This document shows, piece by piece, positions 1-8,651 of a stretch of DNA of 64,000 nt. The notes under the pieces are model-generated. The model did not search any database and was not told where the DNA came from. It saw only the letters and a list, made by a program, of their open reading frames with translations. Made by a program: the position numbers and the translations under genes. The first letter of the stretch is position 1. Each line of letters begins with the position of its first letter. This DNA is from Candidatus Binatia bacterium (GTDB taxonomy: Bacteria > Desulfobacterota > Binatia > UBA1149 > CAITLU01), in assembly GCA_036493895.1 (NCBI GenBank), contig DASXOZ010000026.1, forward strand, positions 62,001 to 126,000, read 5' to 3'.

Positions 1-908
1 GGCTCGCCCTGGGAGCCCGTCAGCAGGTAGCAGACCTCGTGCGGCTTCATGCGCTGGGCGTCGCGCGGGTCGACGAGCAGGTCGCCGGGAATGCCGAGGT
101 GGCCGATCGCGTTGGCCAGCGACGTGTTCGCTTCCATGCGCCGGCCGAGGATCACGATCTTCCTGCCGAACTGGTGGGCCAGCGACATGATGGCGGCGAT
201 GCGATGGATGTGCGACGCGAACGTCGCGACGAAGACGCGGCCGCTGGTGGCCGCGAACATCGGCTCCATCATGCCGCGCACCAGGCGCTCGGAGCCGCTG
301 TGGCCTTCTTTCTCGATGTTGGTCGAGTCGCTCATCAGCACCTTGACGCCTTCATCGCCAAGAGCGCGGAAGCGTTCGGATGCGAAAGCGCGGCCGTCGA
401 TCGGTGTCTGGTCGATCTTGAAGTCGCCGCTGTGCACGACGGTCTCGCCGCCGGTGCGCACCGCCAGCGCCACCGCATCGACGATGCTGTGGGTGACCGG
501 GATCGCCTCGATTTCCATCGCGCCGATCGAGAAACGCTCGCCGTCGCCGAAGATCTCGATCGGGCGGCCGGCAAGGCGCGAGTGGTCGATCAGCCGCTCC
601 TTCAGGAGGCCGGCAGTAAAACGGGTCGCGTACACCGGCACGTCGAACTCGCTCCAGACGTACGGCAGCGCGCCGAGATGATCCTCGTGCCCGTGCGTCA
701 GCACGAAGCCGCGGAAACGGTCGCCGAGCTCGCGAAGATAAGTGATGTCGGGGATGATCAGGTCGATGCCGAGGTGCTGGGCATCGGGGAACATCACGCC
801 GCAGTCGATCGCGATGGCGTCGGCGCCGCGCTCGACGACCATGCAGTTGAGGCCGAACTCGCCGAGACCGCCGAGGGGAACGAGGCGAAGAGGAGGCTGG
901 CTGGCCAT
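1..908 (-). CDS. rnj: Ribonuclease J (C-terminus off the left edge)
   Basis: Metallo-beta-lactamase/beta-CASP ribonuclease involved in mRNA decay and rRNA 5' maturation in the cytoplasm. About 302 residues are present of the roughly 550 usual for the family. The N-terminus reads MASQPPLRLVPLGGLGEFGL, the typical RNase J opening. The metal-binding motif HGHEDH lies at residues 72-77, PVTHS near 137-141, HSGDFKID at 159-166 and SDSTN near 193-197. The ATG at 908 has GAAGG upstream. It starts 19 nt after the plsC stop on the same strand, so the two are probably co-transcribed. Truncation here is only the window edge. Confidence 0.93.
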   Translation of the reverse strand, partial: MASQPPLRLVPLGGLGEFGLNCMVVERGADAIAIDCGVMFPDAQHLGIDLIIPDITYLRELGDRFRGFVLTHGHEDHLGALPYVWSEFDVPVYATRFTAGLLKERLIDHSRLAGRPIEIFGDGERFSIGAMEIEAIPVTHSIVDAVALAVRTGGETVVHSGDFKIDQTPIDGRAFASERFRALGDEGVKVLMSDSTNIEKEGHSGSERLVRGMMEPMFAATSGRVFVATFASHIHRIAAIMSLAHQFGRKIVILGRRMEANTSLANAIGHLGIPGDLLVDPRDAQRMKPHEVCYLLTGSQGE

Positions 909-927
909 CGCGGCGCCTTCGTCTCCG

Positions 928-1728
928 TCAGGCGCTCAGCGCGACGCGCGCCGGGGCTTCTTCGGCAACCGGTCCCTCGAGCTCCATCAGCATGTCTTCG
1001 AGCTGGCGGCGCACGCGATCGGTGAGCGCGGCGCGGTCGTCTTCGGTCATGCCGGTGGTATCGATGGGATTTCCAAAGCACACGTGGATGGTGCCAGGTG
1101 TCGAGATCACCGAATGATTGGCGATGCAACGCTCGGAGCCGGAAACCGCCATCGGCAGCACCCAGAGTTTGGACGAGATCGCGAAAGCGGCTGCGCCTTT
1201 CTTGAACGGCAGCATCTGTCGCGTCGACGAGCGGTGCCCTTCGGGAAAGAAACAGATCAGCGCGTCGCGATCGCTCGCGTGACGGCCGAGCGCCTTGACG
1301 GCGGAGGAATGATCGCCGCGATCGATGAAGATCTGCCCGGTGAGCTCGAGAGCCTTGCCCAGGATCGGCACCCGGCGCAGCTCCTTCTTGGCGACCCAGC
1401 GCGTGACGCGCGGAAGGACGGCGACCCCCATCGCGACCGGATCGAGCTGGCTCCTGTGGTTGGCCATCACGACGTAGGTGCGGTTGGGGTCGAGGTTCTC
1501 CTGCCCCGTCACGACGAGCGTGACGCCGAAGATCTTGAGGATGCCGTTGATCCAGATTTCGGCGACGGGCCAGTACGCAAGAGTGCCCGGCTTTGCCAGG
1601 ACCGCCAGCGACATCGCGATCAGCATCACCGCGCTGAACGCGAAGAACGCAAGCAGCCGCAGGTAGGCGACGAGGAGACTCAAGGTTGATCTGCGACGCC
1701 CGCGTCCGTTGCCGTGACTCGAACGCAC
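928..1728 (-). CDS. plsC: 1-acyl-sn-glycerol-3-phosphate acyltransferase (PlsC family)
   Basis: Membrane acyltransferase of phospholipid synthesis that converts lysophosphatidate to phosphatidate. The 266-residue product has a hydrophobic N-terminal segment (about residues 17-45), the catalytic HX4D block NHRSQLD at 90-96, and FPEGHRSS at 161-168 for phosphate binding. The start is a GTG at 1728; a later internal start is possible because the first 15 residues are Arg-rich and poorly conserved in this family. It runs toward rnj and is divergent from ssb. The family is clear, the acyl-acceptor preference is not. Confidence 0.85.
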   Translation of the reverse strand: MRSSHGNGRGRRRSTLSLLVAYLRLLAFFAFSAVMLIAMSLAVLAKPGTLAYWPVAEIWINGILKIFGVTLVVTGQENLDPNRTYVVMANHRSQLDPVAMGVAVLPRVTRWVAKKELRRVPILGKALELTGQIFIDRGDHSSAVKALGRHASDRDALICFFPEGHRSSTRQMLPFKKGAAAFAISSKLWVLPMAVSGSERCIANHSVISTPGTIHVCFGNPIDTTGMTEDDRAALTDRVRRQLEDMLMELEGPVAEEAPARVALSA

Positions 1729-1857
1729 AGGATTGCTGCGAGTACGTGCGAAGCGCCGCGAGTCAGCACTTCGGTGTCATTGACTCGGTCCGGGGGCGGA
1801 CCTAGCCTCGCCGCCAGCATTTCCGGTCGCCACATCGGGCGCTCGCAAGAGGACACC

Positions 1858-2304
1858 ATGGCTTCACTTAACAAGGTAATGGTCCTTGGCAATCTTGGAC
1901 AGGACCCCGAGTTGCGCAACACCACCAGCGGCAAGGCCGTGACTACGCTGCGCGTGGCCACCACCGACTCCTGGAACGACGCCAACGGCCAGCGCCAGGA
2001 GCGCACCGAGTGGCACACCATCGTCGTGTGGGGCCGCCAGGCAGAAAACTGCAAGCAATACCTCGCCAAAGGCCGCCAGGTCTTCGTCGAAGGCCGCCTC
2101 CAGACCCGCAAATGGCAGGACAAGGAAGGCCACGACCGCTATTCGACCGAGATCGTCGCCGACCGCGTCCAGTTCGTCGGCGGTGCCGGCGGCGCTGCCG
2201 GTGCCGGTGCCGGTGCGGGTACGGGAGCCGGCCGCAGCCGGGGTGACGAAGATTACTCCGGTCCCTCCTCGGGCCCACCGGCCGACGACGACATCCCGTT
2301 CTGA
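1858..2304 (+). CDS. ssb: Single-stranded DNA-binding protein
   Basis: Binds single-stranded DNA during replication, repair and recombination. The 148-residue product begins [20 protein letters not shown], the family N-terminus, and has an OB fold over about residues 1-105. A Gly/Ala-rich linker follows, then the acidic tail DDDIPF that recruits partner proteins. The ATG at 1858 is chosen because the family homology begins exactly there; the frame stays open upstream but shows no similarity. Length is usual for bacterial SSB. Confidence 0.95.
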   Translation: MASLNKVMVLGNLGQDPELRNTTSGKAVTTLRVATTDSWNDANGQRQERTEWHTIVVWGRQAENCKQYLAKGRQVFVEGRLQTRKWQDKEGHDRYSTEIVADRVQFVGGAGGAAGAGAGAGTGAGRSRGDEDYSGPSSGPPADDDIPF

Positions 2305-2349
2305 ACGGGGGGCGGCTGCGCCGGGTGCGTGGCCGCCGACTCCAGCCTG

Positions 2350-3081
2350 CTAGGCCCACCCGTTCTCCGCGAACGACCAGTACCCGCTGCGCCCGACGAC
2401 GACGTGGTCGAGCACCGGAATTCCCATCAGCTCGCCCGCGTGCCGCAGCCTCACCGTGATGCGACGGTCTTCCTGGCTCGGCGTCGGATCGCCGCTCGGA
2501 TGGTTGTGCACGAACAGCACCGCGGCGGCGGCCTCGCGCACGGCACTGCGAAACGCTTCGCGAGGATGCACGACGGATGAGCCCAGCGATCCTTGGGACA
2601 CGCGCGTCTTGGCGATCACGCGATTGCGGCCGTCGACGAGCACGGCGAAGAAGCTCTCGCGCTTGTCGTCCGACAGCAGCGGGCCGAAGTGCGCGTACAC
2701 CGCGGATGCCGAGCAGAGCACCGCGCCGGCGTCGAGCCTGTCGGCACGGACGCGGCGCGAGAGCTCGGCAATCGCGACGATGGTCGCAGCCCGCGCGCGG
2801 CCGACTCCCGGAAGAGACGCAAGCTCGGCGACCGACGCGCTGAGCACGCCGCGCAGGTCGCCGAAGGTCGCCAACACGTTCCGGGCGATAGTGAGCGCGG
2901 TTCCGGCTCCCGGGTGTCCCGTGCCGAAGATCACGGCGAGCGCTTCGCCGTCGCTGAGCACGCTTGGGCCGAGGGCGAGCAGGCGCTCGCGCGGGCGCTC
3001 GGTCTCCGGCCACGTGGCGGGCGAGCTGTCGTGGGATCGCAGGGCTTGGGTGGAATCGCTGCGCGCCGGCGTCGATTTCAT
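2350..3081 (-). CDS. radC: RadC family JAB/MPN-domain protein
   Basis: Member of the RadC (UPF0758) family, historically linked to DNA repair but of uncertain function. The 243-residue protein has an N-terminal helix-hairpin-helix segment (LPGVGRARA, residues 90-98) and a C-terminal JAMM/MPN+ metalloprotease-like domain with HNHPSGD at 192-198 followed by SxxD, the expected zinc ligands. The ATG at 3081 gives the normal family length. It converges with ssb. Confidence 0.92.
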   Translation of the reverse strand: MKSTPARSDSTQALRSHDSSPATWPETERPRERLLALGPSVLSDGEALAVIFGTGHPGAGTALTIARNVLATFGDLRGVLSASVAELASLPGVGRARAATIVAIAELSRRVRADRLDAGAVLCSASAVYAHFGPLLSDDKRESFFAVLVDGRNRVIAKTRVSQGSLGSSVVHPREAFRSAVREAAAAVLFVHNHPSGDPTPSQEDRRITVRLRHAGELMGIPVLDHVVVGRSGYWSFAENGWA

Positions 3082-3143
3082 GCGGGCAGCCTATCGATTG
3101 CGCGTCATCCGGTCAGCGACCAGGCTGTAATGATCGCGCGGCG

Positions 3144-3446
3144 CTACTTCTCGCGCTTCGTCGCCCTCTCGAGCATGTCGTGGATGAACGTCTGGTAAGG
3201 CTTGCCACGCTTGGCCGCCATCTGTCGAAGCTTGAACAGCACGTCCGGCGCGATGCGGATCGCGATCATGTGCTTGACGTTGCCGGATTGCGGACGGCCT
3301 GGGCCACTGACGCGCCGGGCACGCGCGAGCTCCTCGTCGGTCATTTCGGGAATATCAGAGAAATCGATCTCGGAATCGGGAGTAGGCCGCCTTTTCCTTG
3401 CGGCTGGCGCGACGCGCGCTGATGATGCGGATTGCTTCTTGGCCAT
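3144..3446 (-). CDS. brnA: BrnA-family antitoxin
   Basis: Antitoxin of a type II BrnT/BrnA module. The 100-residue product has a basic N-terminus, the family stretch IDFSDIPEMTDEELARARR, and a C-terminal ribbon-helix-helix-like segment (IAIRIAPDVLFKLRQMAAKR) that would bind the operator. The ATG at 3446 is supported by AGGAGG seven nucleotides upstream. This start lies inside brnT, giving a 92-nt overlap in another frame. BrnA proteins typically neutralise BrnT and repress the shared promoter. Confidence 0.85.
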   Translation of the reverse strand: MAKKQSASSARVAPAARKRRPTPDSEIDFSDIPEMTDEELARARRVSGPGRPQSGNVKHMIAIRIAPDVLFKLRQMAAKRGKPYQTFIHDMLERATKREK

Positions 3447-3687
3447 CGGGCAACCTCCTGATCGTATACACCACGAGCAACACCCTTCCGCTGCCGGAAA
3501 TTCCAAGGCGCTGATTCCGAGACTCCGATGGCGACGAATGCGCGATGTCATCCGCATCGAGCGCTTTCATATCCGCGAAGACAGTCGACGCCTCTTCGAA
3601 GGACACGCCGTGCTTCGCCAGGTCGGCCAGCCCCTTGGCCGAATCCCAGACGAATTCTCGTATATACGCTAATTCCCGCACCGTCAA
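3355..3687 (-). CDS. brnT: BrnT-family ribonuclease toxin
   Basis: Ribonuclease toxin of the BrnT family, RelE-like fold. The 110-residue product carries family landmarks: FVWDSAKG near the N-terminus, KHGVSFEEA, the D..H and E.R positions in the middle, VLLVVYTIRR, and IRIISARRAS..E near the C-terminus. The start is not settled: TTG at 3687 or GTG at 3681 are both possible and neither has a strong ribosome-binding site. It precedes and overlaps brnA, the normal toxin-first order. Confidence 0.85.
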   Translation of the reverse strand: MTVRELAYIREFVWDSAKGLADLAKHGVSFEEASTVFADMKALDADDIAHSSPSESRNQRLGISGSGRVLLVVYTIRRLPDGQEAIRIISARRASRKEKAAYSRFRDRFL

Positions 3688-3793
3688 TGCCGGGCCCTGC
3701 CGTTCGGGCAGGATCGCTCCCCGCGCGCCGCGCTGTCATTGACGGAAGTGTGTTTTTGCGAGCCCGGGCCGGCTCACGAGCGACGACGCGCGC

Positions 3794-4291
3794 CTACTCG
3801 TCTTCGCGCCGGAAGTCCCCGCTCTTGCCGCCGCTCTTTGCGACCAGGCGCACGTCGGTCAGCACCATCGACTTGTCGACTGCCTTGCACATGTCGTAGA
3901 CGGTCAGGCCCGCGACGGCCACGGCCGTCATCGCTTCCATCTCGGCGCCGGTGCGCGCCGTAACCGACACGCGCGCCTCGACCTCGAGCACTCCGGCCTC
4001 GCGACCTTCGGCGAACGAGATCTCCACCGACGTCAGCGGCAATGGATGGCACAGCGGAATCAGCGACGGAGTCTGCTTGGCCGCCATGATGCCGGCCGTG
4101 CGCGCGACGGCGAGGACGTCGCCTTTCGGAAGGTCGCCCTGCAGGATCCGCGCGAGCGTTTCGGGGCTGGTTCGAAGCCGCGCACGCGCGACGGCGCGGC
4201 GTTCGGTGACGTCCTTCGCACCGACGTCGACCATGCGGGCGCGCCCCTTTTCGTCGAGATGGGTCAGCTCGGATTTCGACTTCGGTTGCAT
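3794..4291 (-). CDS. moaC: Cyclic pyranopterin monophosphate synthase MoaC
   Basis: Catalyses formation of cyclic pyranopterin monophosphate in molybdenum cofactor synthesis. The 165-residue product shows [16 protein letters not shown] near residues 20-35, IPLCHPLPL containing the conserved [17 protein letters not shown], and DMCKAVDK near the C-terminus, all MoaC signatures. The ATG at 4291 gives the usual length. It is divergent from trxB with 33 bp between the starts. A molybdopterin oxidoreductase lies 6 kb away and would use the cofactor. Confidence 0.95.
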   Translation of the reverse strand: MQPKSKSELTHLDEKGRARMVDVGAKDVTERRAVARARLRTSPETLARILQGDLPKGDVLAVARTAGIMAAKQTPSLIPLCHPLPLTSVEISFAEGREAGVLEVEARVSVTARTGAEMEAMTAVAVAGLTVYDMCKAVDKSMVLTDVRLVAKSGGKSGDFRREDE

Positions 4292-4324
4292 GGCTGGCGG
4301 GGAGTTCTTATATCCGGCGCCGTC

Positions 4325-5272
4325 ATGACCAGCGAACACCACAAAGTCCTGATCCTCGGCTCCGGCCCAGCCGGCCTCACGGCGGCCCTGTACGCTGCGC
4401 GCGCCAACCTGGCTCCCCTGGTCGTCGAAGGCACCCAGCCCGGCGGCCAGCTCACGATCACGACCGAGGTCGAGAACTTCCCCGGATATCCCGAGGGCGT
4501 GATGGGACCGGAGATGATGGTGCAGTTTCGCGAGCAGGCCGCGCGTTTCGGCACGAAGTTCGCGACCGGCGACATCGAAAGCGTCGATTTTTCGAAAAGC
4601 CCGTTCACGCTGAAATCGGCCGACCACGCGTTCACGTGCGATGCGCTGATCGTTTCCACAGGCGCCACCGCTCGCCTTCTCGGCCTTCCGTCCGAGCAGA
4701 CGCTGATGGGACACGGCGTGTCGGCGTGCGCCACCTGCGACGGCTTCTTCTTTCGCGGAAAGAAAGTCCTCGTCGTCGGCGGCGGCGACTCGGCAATGGA
4801 AGAAGCGGGGTTTCTCACGAAGTTCGCGAGCTCGGTCACCATCGTGCACCGGCGCGAAGAGTTCCGTGCATCCAAGATCATGCTCGATCGGGCCCACGCC
4901 AATCCGAAGATCGACTTCCTGCTCGACCACACGATCGACGAGATCCTCGGTGAAGCGGCAGCCGGCGGCGTCACCGGCGCGCGTCTTCGCAACACGAAGA
5001 CCGGCGCGACCTCCACCGTCGCCTGCGACGGCGTGTTCATGGCGATCGGCCACGTACCGAACACGAAGATCTTCGAACGCAAGATCGAGCTCGACGACAA
5101 GGGCTACATCGTGACGCGAGCGGGCAGCACCTACACCAGCGTGGACGGCGTGTTCGCGTGCGGCGACGTGCAGGACTCGATCTACCGCCAGGCGGTCACC
5201 GCGGCCGGCAGCGGCTGCATGGCCGCCATCGACGCCGAGCGCTGGCTCGAGGCGGGGCACCACCACGGCTGA
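4325..5272 (+). CDS. trxB: Thioredoxin-disulfide reductase
   Basis: FAD- and NADPH-dependent reductase that keeps thioredoxin reduced. The 315-residue protein has the FAD-binding GSGPAG at 12-17, the redox-active CATC at 135-138, the NADPH-binding VGGGDSA at 151-157, and the C-terminal FAD motif [10 protein letters not shown]. The ATG at 4325 begins directly before the conserved [11 protein letters not shown]. Length is usual. Confidence 0.95.
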   Translation: MTSEHHKVLILGSGPAGLTAALYAARANLAPLVVEGTQPGGQLTITTEVENFPGYPEGVMGPEMMVQFREQAARFGTKFATGDIESVDFSKSPFTLKSADHAFTCDALIVSTGATARLLGLPSEQTLMGHGVSACATCDGFFFRGKKVLVVGGGDSAMEEAGFLTKFASSVTIVHRREEFRASKIMLDRAHANPKIDFLLDHTIDEILGEAAAGGVTGARLRNTKTGATSTVACDGVFMAIGHVPNTKIFERKIELDDKGYIVTRAGSTYTSVDGVFACGDVQDSIYRQAVTAAGSGCMAAIDAERWLEAGHHHG

Positions 5273-5308
5273 GCGCGTGCCTGCTGGCGCCTGACCGCGG
5301 GCCGGCCA

Positions 5309-5371
5309 TGGCCAACCGCGACCCGCTGGTGGCCAACCGCGACCCGCTGGTGGCCAGCCGCGACCCGTTCG
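5309..5371 (+). repeat. Three tandem 21-bp direct repeats
   Basis: Units begin TGGCCAACCGCGACCC at 5309, 5330 and 5351; the first two are identical and the third differs at three positions. A fourth degenerate unit may run to 5392. The unit is a multiple of three and, read from the ATG at 5308, encodes ANRDPLV repeats in frame with the hydrolase downstream. It may therefore be noncoding or a short N-terminal extension. Confidence 0.8.
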
Positions 5372-5436
5372 TGGCCGACGGCCGTCCGCTCGCTCGCGAT
5401 TCGTTCGGCGCAAGCGGCCTGCTAAATTCTGCCGCC

Positions 5437-6684
5437 ATGCCACGCATCGGACGCTACGAAAACCCCTACCTCACCGTCGAGTTTCACCGCGAGCCGCCGG
5501 TCGGCTCCTCGTCTCTGGTGCTGAGCCTCGTAAGCGAGGACCGCGCCAACAGCCACGGCGTGCTGTGGCTCCCGCCCGGACCGCGACCCCGCACCGTGCT
5601 CACGGTGATGCACCCGCGCGCCGACTTTCATCGCCACTACGTCGTGCCGTCGCTTCTCGAAGCCGGCTACGCCGTGTTCACGCAGAACAGCCGCTGGGTC
5701 GGCAACGACTCCATGCTGATCCACGAGACCGTGCTCTTCGACGTCGCCGCAGGCATGAAGACTCTGCGCCAGATCGGCTTCGAGAACGTCATCCCCGTCG
5801 GCAACAGCGGCGGCGGATCCCTTTACACGTTCTATATCTCCCAGGCGCACACGGCGCCGGAGATGCGGATCACGCAAACACCGGCGGGAGAACCCGTCGG
5901 CCTCGACCGGCTCACGATGCCGCCGGTCGATGCGATGGTCTACCTTGCGGCGCATCCCGGCGAAGGCCTGTTCCTGCTCGAAGCGATCGATCCGTCGGTG
6001 GTCGACGAGAACGACCCTGTAGCCTGCGACTCGCGCATCGACATGTTCGACCAGGCAAACGGCTTTCGTCCCGCGCCCGAAGCAAGCAGCTACGATGCGT
6101 CCTTCGTCGCACGCTACCGCGATGGGCAAAGAGCGCGCGTCGAGCGCATCGACAACCACGCACGCGCCCTGGTCGCGCGGCGCCGCGATGCGCGCCGGCG
6201 TGCGATGGAGCATCCGTCCGAAGCAACGCCGTGGCGCGAGGCCATCGCCGTGCAGTTCCTGCGCATCTACCGCACCGAGGCCGATCCGCGCTACGTCGAT
6301 CCGTCGCTCGACCCGTCCAATCGCGACTACGGCTCGCTGTGGACGCATCGCCCCGACCTGTTCAATTACGGCCCTTTCGGCTTCGCGCGCATGGTCACTC
6401 CCGAAGCATGGCTGTCGACCTGGTCGGGAATCTCGTCGAACGCGGCGATCCCGCTGCGCGGCTCGATGGTCGCAGTGCCTTCGATCGTCGTCAGCTACAC
6501 GGGGGATAACGGCGTCTATCGCGAGGACGCACGAACGATCTTCGACAGCCTCGGCTCGCCCGACAAGCGACTGGTCGAAGTCGACGGCGACCACTACGGG
6601 TTCCCGCTGGCCGGCACGGCCGAATGGGGCCGCGACCGCGCGACCGCCGAGATCGTCCAGTGGCTGCGCGAGAAGGGCTTCTGA
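5437..6684 (+). CDS. Alpha/beta-hydrolase-fold protein, unassigned substrate
   Basis: The 415-residue protein has a nucleophile-elbow motif GNSGGG at 122-127 after a VIPV strand, [10 protein letters not shown] near 59-68, and a candidate catalytic histidine in VDGDHYGF near the C-terminus. These suggest a serine hydrolase, though I do not recognise a named subfamily. No signal peptide is visible. The ATG at 5437 is chosen because the conserved-looking region starts there; an in-frame ATG at 5308 would add 43 residues including the repeat. The DUF374 gene follows after 26 bp. Confidence 0.6.
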   Translation: MPRIGRYENPYLTVEFHREPPVGSSSLVLSLVSEDRANSHGVLWLPPGPRPRTVLTVMHPRADFHRHYVVPSLLEAGYAVFTQNSRWVGNDSMLIHETVLFDVAAGMKTLRQIGFENVIPVGNSGGGSLYTFYISQAHTAPEMRITQTPAGEPVGLDRLTMPPVDAMVYLAAHPGEGLFLLEAIDPSVVDENDPVACDSRIDMFDQANGFRPAPEASSYDASFVARYRDGQRARVERIDNHARALVARRRDARRRAMEHPSEATPWREAIAVQFLRIYRTEADPRYVDPSLDPSNRDYGSLWTHRPDLFNYGPFGFARMVTPEAWLSTWSGISSNAAIPLRGSMVAVPSIVVSYTGDNGVYREDARTIFDSLGSPDKRLVEVDGDHYGFPLAGTAEWGRDRATAEIVQWLREKGF

Positions 6685-6710
6685 CAAGCGACTCCGGCGG
6701 CCCGGCGGCA

Positions 6711-7499
6711 ATGCCGCCGGCGCGGCGCGCGAAGAAGGCCGGCATGCGCCTGGTGGTGCGCATCGCACCGCTCGTCTATCGAGTGTGGATGCGCACGGTG
6801 GCAGCCACCTCGCGAGTCGATGAGGCCGCCGCACACGAGCTCGACCGGCGGCGTCGAAGCGGCGAGCGCATCGTGCTCGTGATGATGCATCAGGACGTGT
6901 TCGTCGCGCCGTGGTTCCTGCGCGGCATCGGCGTCTGCGGCCTGGCGAGCACCGGCGACGCCGGCGACATCATCGACGCAGTCATGCGCAGTCTCGGTCA
7001 CTGCAATGTGCGCGGAGGCACCAGCGGCCGCGAGAGTCGCCACCGCCCTCTCGGCGCCCTTCGGGAAATGATCCGCTACGGCCGCAGCCGCGCACGCGAA
7101 GGCTTCGTGATCGCGATCACGCCCGACGGATCGATCGGCCCCGCCGGCGCCTGCAAGCCTGGTTTTGCGCTCGTCGCGCTCGAGACCCGCGCGTCGGTCT
7201 GGTGCATCAAGATCCATGCCGCACCGGCAATCCTCGCACCGACCTGGGATCGCACGACCATCGCGCTGCCGTTCGGGCGTGTGTGGGCAAGGATGGAAGG
7301 TCCGATCGAGGTCCCTGAGGGAGCCGACGCCGCCGCCCTCGAACGAGTCCGCATCGAGGCCGAGAGCGCACTCCACCGCCTGCATGCCCGCGTTTTCGAA
7401 GAAGAAGGTCGCGCCGCAACGCCGCGGCTCGAGCGCCATGCGCGCCCGCCCGGGGCCGCCCCCGTCAGCGATCTTGAGTCGGCGCGCGCGCCGGAGTAG
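6711..7499 (+). CDS. DUF374-type lysophospholipid acyltransferase
   Basis: Probable inner-membrane acyltransferase of the DUF374 family. Family features in the 262-residue product are MMHQDVF, RGGTSGRESRHRPLGALREM, the ITPDGSIGPAGACKPG block (phosphate-binding loop) and ALPFGRV. The ATG at 6711 follows the hydrolase stop; the frame is open further upstream but that would overlap the previous gene. The C-terminal 40 residues are low-complexity. It sits before a sulfotransferase and a WS/DGAT gene, suggesting work on lipids. Confidence 0.7.
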   Translation: MPPARRAKKAGMRLVVRIAPLVYRVWMRTVAATSRVDEAAAHELDRRRRSGERIVLVMMHQDVFVAPWFLRGIGVCGLASTGDAGDIIDAVMRSLGHCNVRGGTSGRESRHRPLGALREMIRYGRSRAREGFVIAITPDGSIGPAGACKPGFALVALETRASVWCIKIHAAPAILAPTWDRTTIALPFGRVWARMEGPIEVPEGADAAALERVRIEAESALHRLHARVFEEEGRAATPRLERHARPPGAAPVSDLESARAPE

Positions 7500-7549
7500 C
7501 GCTGGGCGCTCGTACTCGAGGCCGCGGCGGCGCCGGCCTGCACACGCGA

Positions 7550-7654
7550 GGTCGCCGCAAGGCGACCAGACCGCGCAAGGTCGCCGCGAGGCGACCAGAC
7601 CGCGCGAGGTCGCCGCGAGGCGACCGGACCGTGCGAGGTCGCCGCGAGGCGACC
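7550..7654 (+). repeat. Four 29-bp tandem repeats, each a GNRA hairpin
   Basis: Perfect 7-bp inverted repeats GGTCGCC/GGCGACC occur at 7550-7567, 7579-7596, 7608-7625 and 7637-7654, spaced exactly 29 bp apart. The loops read GCAA, GCGA, GCGA and GCGA, all matching the GNRA tetraloop pattern. The tract fills the leader between the DUF374 gene and the sulfotransferase, ending just before its ribosome-binding site. Confidence 0.85.
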
Positions 7655-7673
7655 GGACCAGAAGGAGAAACGG

Positions 7674-8600
7674 ATGGCGCTCCAGTATTATCGAACGTTC
7701 GTGTACGACAACTCGCGCTGGGACGGATTCGAGTTCCGGGAAGGCGACATCGTCATCAGCACGCCGCCGAAAGCGGGCACGACGTGGACGCAGCGCATCT
7801 GCGCGGCGCTGGTGTTCGGCACCGCCGAGCTCGAGCAGCCGCTCAGCCGCCTCTCGCCGTGGCTCGACATGCTGACGCGCTCGCGCGACGACGTATTCGC
7901 GCTGCTGGCATCGCAGACACATCGCCGCTTCATCAAGACGCACACTCCGCTGGACGGCCTGCCCTGGGACGAGCGCGTCACCTACATCTGCGTCGGGCGT
8001 GATCCGCGCGACATTGCTTGCTCCTGGGACAACCACACCGACAACCTCGACGTCGAGAGATTCCTGAAAGTCCGCGAGCAGGCCACCGGCAGCAACGCGG
8101 ACATCCAGGGCATCGTCGACAACGGCATGCCGGAGAAGCCGCCGACGCCGCAGGAGCGCTTCTGGATGTGGGCCGACGATGCGACGCCCGTCAACGAGAC
8201 GCCGACGTCGCTGGCGAACGTGTTCAACCACCTCGCGACGTTCTGGAAAGAGCGCTCACGGCCGAACGTCGTCCTGCTGCACTACGACGACATGAAGCGC
8301 GACCTGGACGGGCAGATGCGAATGCTCGCGCGGCGCCTGGCGATCACGATTCCCGAGGAGCGCTGGCCCGAGCTGGTCGAGGCGGCGACTTTCGAGCGCA
8401 TGAAGAAGGACGCCGACAAGACGGCGCCGAACACGAGCGAGGCGATCTGGCAGAGCAACGAGAATTTCTTCCACAGGGGAACCAGCGGCCAGTGGCGCGA
8501 ATTCCTCGCCGGCGACGACCGCGAGCGCTATGCGACACGCGTCCGCGAAATCGCCGACGCGGAGCTGGCGCACTGGGCCCACCACGAACGACTGTTCTGA
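7674..8600 (+). CDS. PAPS-dependent sulfotransferase
   Basis: Transfers sulfate from PAPS to a hydroxyl or amine acceptor. The 308-residue protein has the 5'-phosphosulfate loop PKAGTTW at 32-38, the 3'-phosphate site GRDPRD at 108-113, and the C-terminal RGTSGQWREF matching RxGxxGxW. This places it with cytosolic-type sulfotransferases. The ATG at 7674 is preceded by AAGGAG. Four hairpin repeats occupy its leader. The acceptor is unknown; neighbours point to a lipid (inference). Confidence 0.88.
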   Translation: MALQYYRTFVYDNSRWDGFEFREGDIVISTPPKAGTTWTQRICAALVFGTAELEQPLSRLSPWLDMLTRSRDDVFALLASQTHRRFIKTHTPLDGLPWDERVTYICVGRDPRDIACSWDNHTDNLDVERFLKVREQATGSNADIQGIVDNGMPEKPPTPQERFWMWADDATPVNETPTSLANVFNHLATFWKERSRPNVVLLHYDDMKRDLDGQMRMLARRLAITIPEERWPELVEAATFERMKKDADKTAPNTSEAIWQSNENFFHRGTSGQWREFLAGDDRERYATRVREIADAELAHWAHHERLF

Positions 8601-8651
8601 ACCGAGTCGAGATTGCGGTAATTGCCCGAGCTTGCGAAGGAGCATCCGACC

